A stretch of 64,000 nucleotides of DNA from Bacteroidales bacterium (lineage in GTDB: Bacteria; Bacteroidota; Bacteroidia; Bacteroidales; UBA932): NCBI GenBank assembly GCA_020026275.1, contig JAHHQQ010000007.1:1-64000 (forward strand), read 5' to 3'. The notes beneath the pieces are model-generated. The model worked only from the letters and a program-made list of their open reading frames with translations, ran no database searches and was not told where the DNA came from. Both the position numbers and the translations under genes were made by a program. Positions 62,118 to 64,000 of the stretch are shown here, piece by piece. How positions within the stretch are numbered: position 1 is the stretch's first letter; the number at the start of each line of letters is the position of its first letter.

Positions 62118-63011
62118 ATGATGAAGAGATATATCGAATACTTTTGTACGATTATAATTGCCGGAATGACATTGTTTTCCTGCAAATCACAATATGATGC
62201 TCTGATGGCCAGCAACAATGTGGAAGAGAAGTACAAAGCGGCCATGGAACTGTTTGAAGCTGGGAAATATCAGAAGGCGGCATCCTTGTTCGAGTCATTG
62301 ACTATTCTGACCAGTAATATGGACATTGATGACACTGTCCAGTATTATTGGGGATTGAGCAATTATTTGTTCAAAGATTATTATACGGCAGAGGCCAATC
62401 TGTCGAAGTTTGTTTCGATTTATCCACGCAGTCCGTTTACTTCACAGGCCCGTTTCCTTAGACTGGATTGTCTCTACAGGCAAACTTTACGTTATGAACT
62501 GGATCCCAAACCTACTTATACGGCTATTGCCGCTGTCAATGAGTATCTGACGGATTATCCTGAGAATGAGCATAAGGAAGAGTGCCTGTCCTATCTGAAA
62601 GATCTTGAAGGTCGTCTGGATCGAAAGGCTTATGAAGCCGCCAAACTATATTATAAAATGGAGGACTACAAGGCTTCTCGTGTGGCATTCAAAAATGTAC
62701 TCAAAGATGATCCCGACAATATCTATCGGGAGGAGATTCTCTACTACATTGCCATGTCTTCCTATAAGTATGCTTATATGAGTGTCTCTTCCAAACAGAA
62801 GGAACGTTATATGGCATTTATAGATGATTATTTTAATTTCATCGGTGAAAATCCAGATTCCAGATATAGAAGGGAGTTGGGGGCCATGTATGCAAGGGCA
62901 CAAAAGGCTCTTGGTAAGTTTGTCGGTCAGGAAGATCTGCTTGAAGGCAGGGAAAAGGAATTCGCAAAAGTGAGAAAAGAGGCTGACAAGGCGGCAGACA
63001 AGAAGAAATAG
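62118..63011 (+). CDS. bamD: BamD, outer-membrane assembly lipoprotein
   Basis: A 297-residue lipoprotein (lipobox Cys22, TLFSC) made of TPR-like helical repeats: KYKAAMELFEAGKYQKAASLFE, YYWGLSNYLFKDYYTAEANLSKFV and KMEDYKASRVAFKNVLKDDP. These match the BamD/ComL family, the essential lipoprotein of the BAM complex that inserts beta-barrel proteins. The C-terminal tail is charged (KVRKEADKAADKKK). 112 bases without a convincing gene separate it from rpoZ. Confidence 0.9.
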   Translation: MMKRYIEYFCTIIIAGMTLFSCKSQYDALMASNNVEEKYKAAMELFEAGKYQKAASLFESLTILTSNMDIDDTVQYYWGLSNYLFKDYYTAEANLSKFVSIYPRSPFTSQARFLRLDCLYRQTLRYELDPKPTYTAIAAVNEYLTDYPENEHKEECLSYLKDLEGRLDRKAYEAAKLYYKMEDYKASRVAFKNVLKDDPDNIYREEILYYIAMSSYKYAYMSVSSKQKERYMAFIDDYFNFIGENPDSRYRRELGAMYARAQKALGKFVGQEDLLEGREKEFAKVRKEADKAADKKK

Positions 63012-63123
63012 TTTCAAAAATAATGAAACCTTCCAGATATGAAGGGCGTATATTAATAATGAAAGGAGATGGAAAGCCGGATGGCAGACCATTGAAGTTG
63101 CAGAATTAATCAGACGATATAAC

Positions 63124-63465
63124 ATGGATAAGAAAAAAGTTCCTACGAACACGATTACCAGAGATATCAAATATCTCGCTGAGCCGACAGGCAACATTTA
63201 TGAAAGCGTAGTCATCCTTTACAAGAGAGCCAATCAGATCGCATTGGCAGAGAAGAAAGAATTGAACAGAAAGCTTGAGGAATTCAAGAACGACCGTGAT
63301 ACTTTGGAAGAAGTTTTTGAAAATAGAGAGCAAATTGAAATTTCCAAATTTTACGAGCGTCAGCCGAAGCCGACATTGGTCTCTATCGAAGAGTTCAAAG
63401 CCAATGAACTGGATTATAGAATGGCTGGACAAGAAGAGGAGAAAGACGAAAATATTGTAAAATAA
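63124..63465 (+). CDS. rpoZ: RNA polymerase omega subunit, bacteroidete (Rpb6-like) form
   Basis: A 113-residue protein with NTITRDIKYLAEPTGNIYES, VILYKRANQIA and EEVFENREQIEISKFYERQPKPTL, the recognisable pattern of omega in Bacteroidota, where it helps assemble the polymerase. The C-terminal tail is acidic. In this phylum omega commonly lies between bamD and genes such as coaBC or recN, which fits here. recN follows after five bases. Confidence 0.9.
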   Translation: MDKKKVPTNTITRDIKYLAEPTGNIYESVVILYKRANQIALAEKKELNRKLEEFKNDRDTLEEVFENREQIEISKFYERQPKPTLVSIEEFKANELDYRMAGQEEEKDENIVK

Positions 63466-63470
63466 GGCGT

Positions 63471-64000
63471 ATGCTCAAGACGCTGCAGATACATAATTAT
63501 GTTTTAATAGACTCGCTGGAAATCCAATTTCCGGCGGGTTTAATCATTATTACGGGACAGACTGGCGCAGGCAAGTCTATCTTGCTGGGGGCTCTTTCTT
63601 TAGTTCTGGGAGGAAAGAGTGAGATCGGTATGATTGGCGGACAAGGAGATACCTGTGTCGTTGAGGCTGAGTTCGATGTGCCCGGTGATCTGGCGGCGCA
63701 GGAAATCATAAGACAACACGATCTCGAGTGGGAAGACGGGCGGCTTACGCTCAGGCGCGTGCTCAATCGCAATGGAAGAGCGCGGGCATTCATCAATGAT
63801 GTTCCTGTAGCCGTCAGTGTGTTGCAGCAACTCTCGCAACGTCTTGTAGATATTCATTCCCAAAATGAGACTCAATTGTTGTCGGATCATAGGTTCCAGC
63901 TGGATATATTGGATCACTATGCTGGCAATTCTGCTTTGCTTGAAAAATATTCTCAGCATTGGAATGAGACATTGGCGGCCAGACAGCGACTTGATCAAGT
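63471..64000 (+). CDS. recN: DNA repair protein RecN (5' part, cut by the window end)
   Basis: An SMC-like ATPase of double-strand break repair. The first 176 residues are present: MLKTLQIHNYVLIDSLE, the Walker A loop GQTGAGKSI near 30-38, and the RecN-specific LVDIHSQNETQLL near 125-137, followed by the start of the coiled coil. The reading frame is open to the window end. Five bases after rpoZ, so probably co-transcribed. Confidence 0.93.
   Translation, partial: MLKTLQIHNYVLIDSLEIQFPAGLIIITGQTGAGKSILLGALSLVLGGKSEIGMIGGQGDTCVVEAEFDVPGDLAAQEIIRQHDLEWEDGRLTLRRVLNRNGRARAFINDVPVAVSVLQQLSQRLVDIHSQNETQLLSDHRFQLDILDHYAGNSALLEKYSQHWNETLAARQRLDQ

Noticed and set aside
63023..63109. 28-codon frame between bamD and rpoZ (MKPSRYEGR...)
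   Set aside because: Too short to judge, ordinary composition, no start context; kept only as part of the 112-base gap.
1..64000. CRISPR arrays, insertion sequences, prophage, toxin-antitoxin or restriction genes
   Set aside because: I looked for regularly spaced repeats, transposase or integrase motifs and small gene pairs on both strands and saw none.

Overview
The window is an ordinary-looking stretch of a Bacteroidota (Bacteroidales-type) chromosome of intermediate G+C. Four things point there: a heme-acquisition operon of the hmuYRSTUV type, the bacteroidete form of the RNA polymerase omega subunit, promoters of the form TTG-N19/20-TAnnTTTG ahead of both tRNA genes and the hmu operon, and mostly absent Shine-Dalgarno sequences. 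I cannot name the genus. Almost every gene is intact. The exceptions are the first and last genes, which are cut by the window edges.

Layout. 1-5.7 kb: the tail of an unknown gene, a small membrane protein, a 410-base structured intergenic region, tRNA-Arg(TCT), and an operon of adenosine kinase, a conserved protein and a DUF368/PopT-type lipid-carrier transporter. Next come a UPF0104 membrane protein and exodeoxyribonuclease III/cysS. 7.5-18.1 kb: a compact purine operon purE-purL-purF-purM-purH-purD-folD. It covers much of the route from PRPP to IMP, and FolD supplies one-carbon units; purK, purN/T, purC and purB are not here. 18.1-21.0 kb: a MATE exporter and a translationally coupled pair, a hemerythrin-type di-iron protein and a LuxR-type regulator with a degenerate receiver. 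21.3-30.7 kb: the hmu operon, read leftwards from one clear promoter at about 30.79 kb. It encodes a calycin-like lipoprotein, the HmuY hemophore, the HmuR TonB-dependent receptor, a very large membrane-anchored CobN-like HmuS, and three inner-membrane proteins (HmuT, ExbB-like HmuU, HmuV). 30.9-33.9 kb: truB, rpiB, gltX. 34.0-49.2 kb: a complete leftward division/cell-wall (dcw) cluster mraZ-rsmH-ftsL-ftsI-murE-mraY-murD-ftsW-murG-murC-ftsQ-ftsA-ftsZ, lacking murF and ddl.

49.5-64 kb: cardiolipin synthase, miaB, a small operon of an LEA14-like lipoprotein, a SPOR-like protein and rpoN, then upp, radC, a HAD phosphatase, a carboxyltransferase whose C-terminal biotinyl-like domain has lost the biotin lysine, tRNA-His(GTG), a lipoprotein, a Fur-family regulator divergent from trxB, and bamD-rpoZ-recN (recN is cut by the right edge).

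The most interesting part is the heme region. At the two positions where P. gingivalis-type proteins use histidine (HmuY hemophore; FRAP...NPNL segment of HmuR), this locus has methionines. HmuS also carries a Met/Lys/Ala-rich insert of about 140 residues. The adjacent hemerythrin/pseudo-receiver pair looks like an oxygen, NO or redox sensing module. No CRISPR array, insertion sequence, prophage or restriction system was seen. Gene-end hairpins are numerous and often perfect, so transcription units can be read with some confidence.
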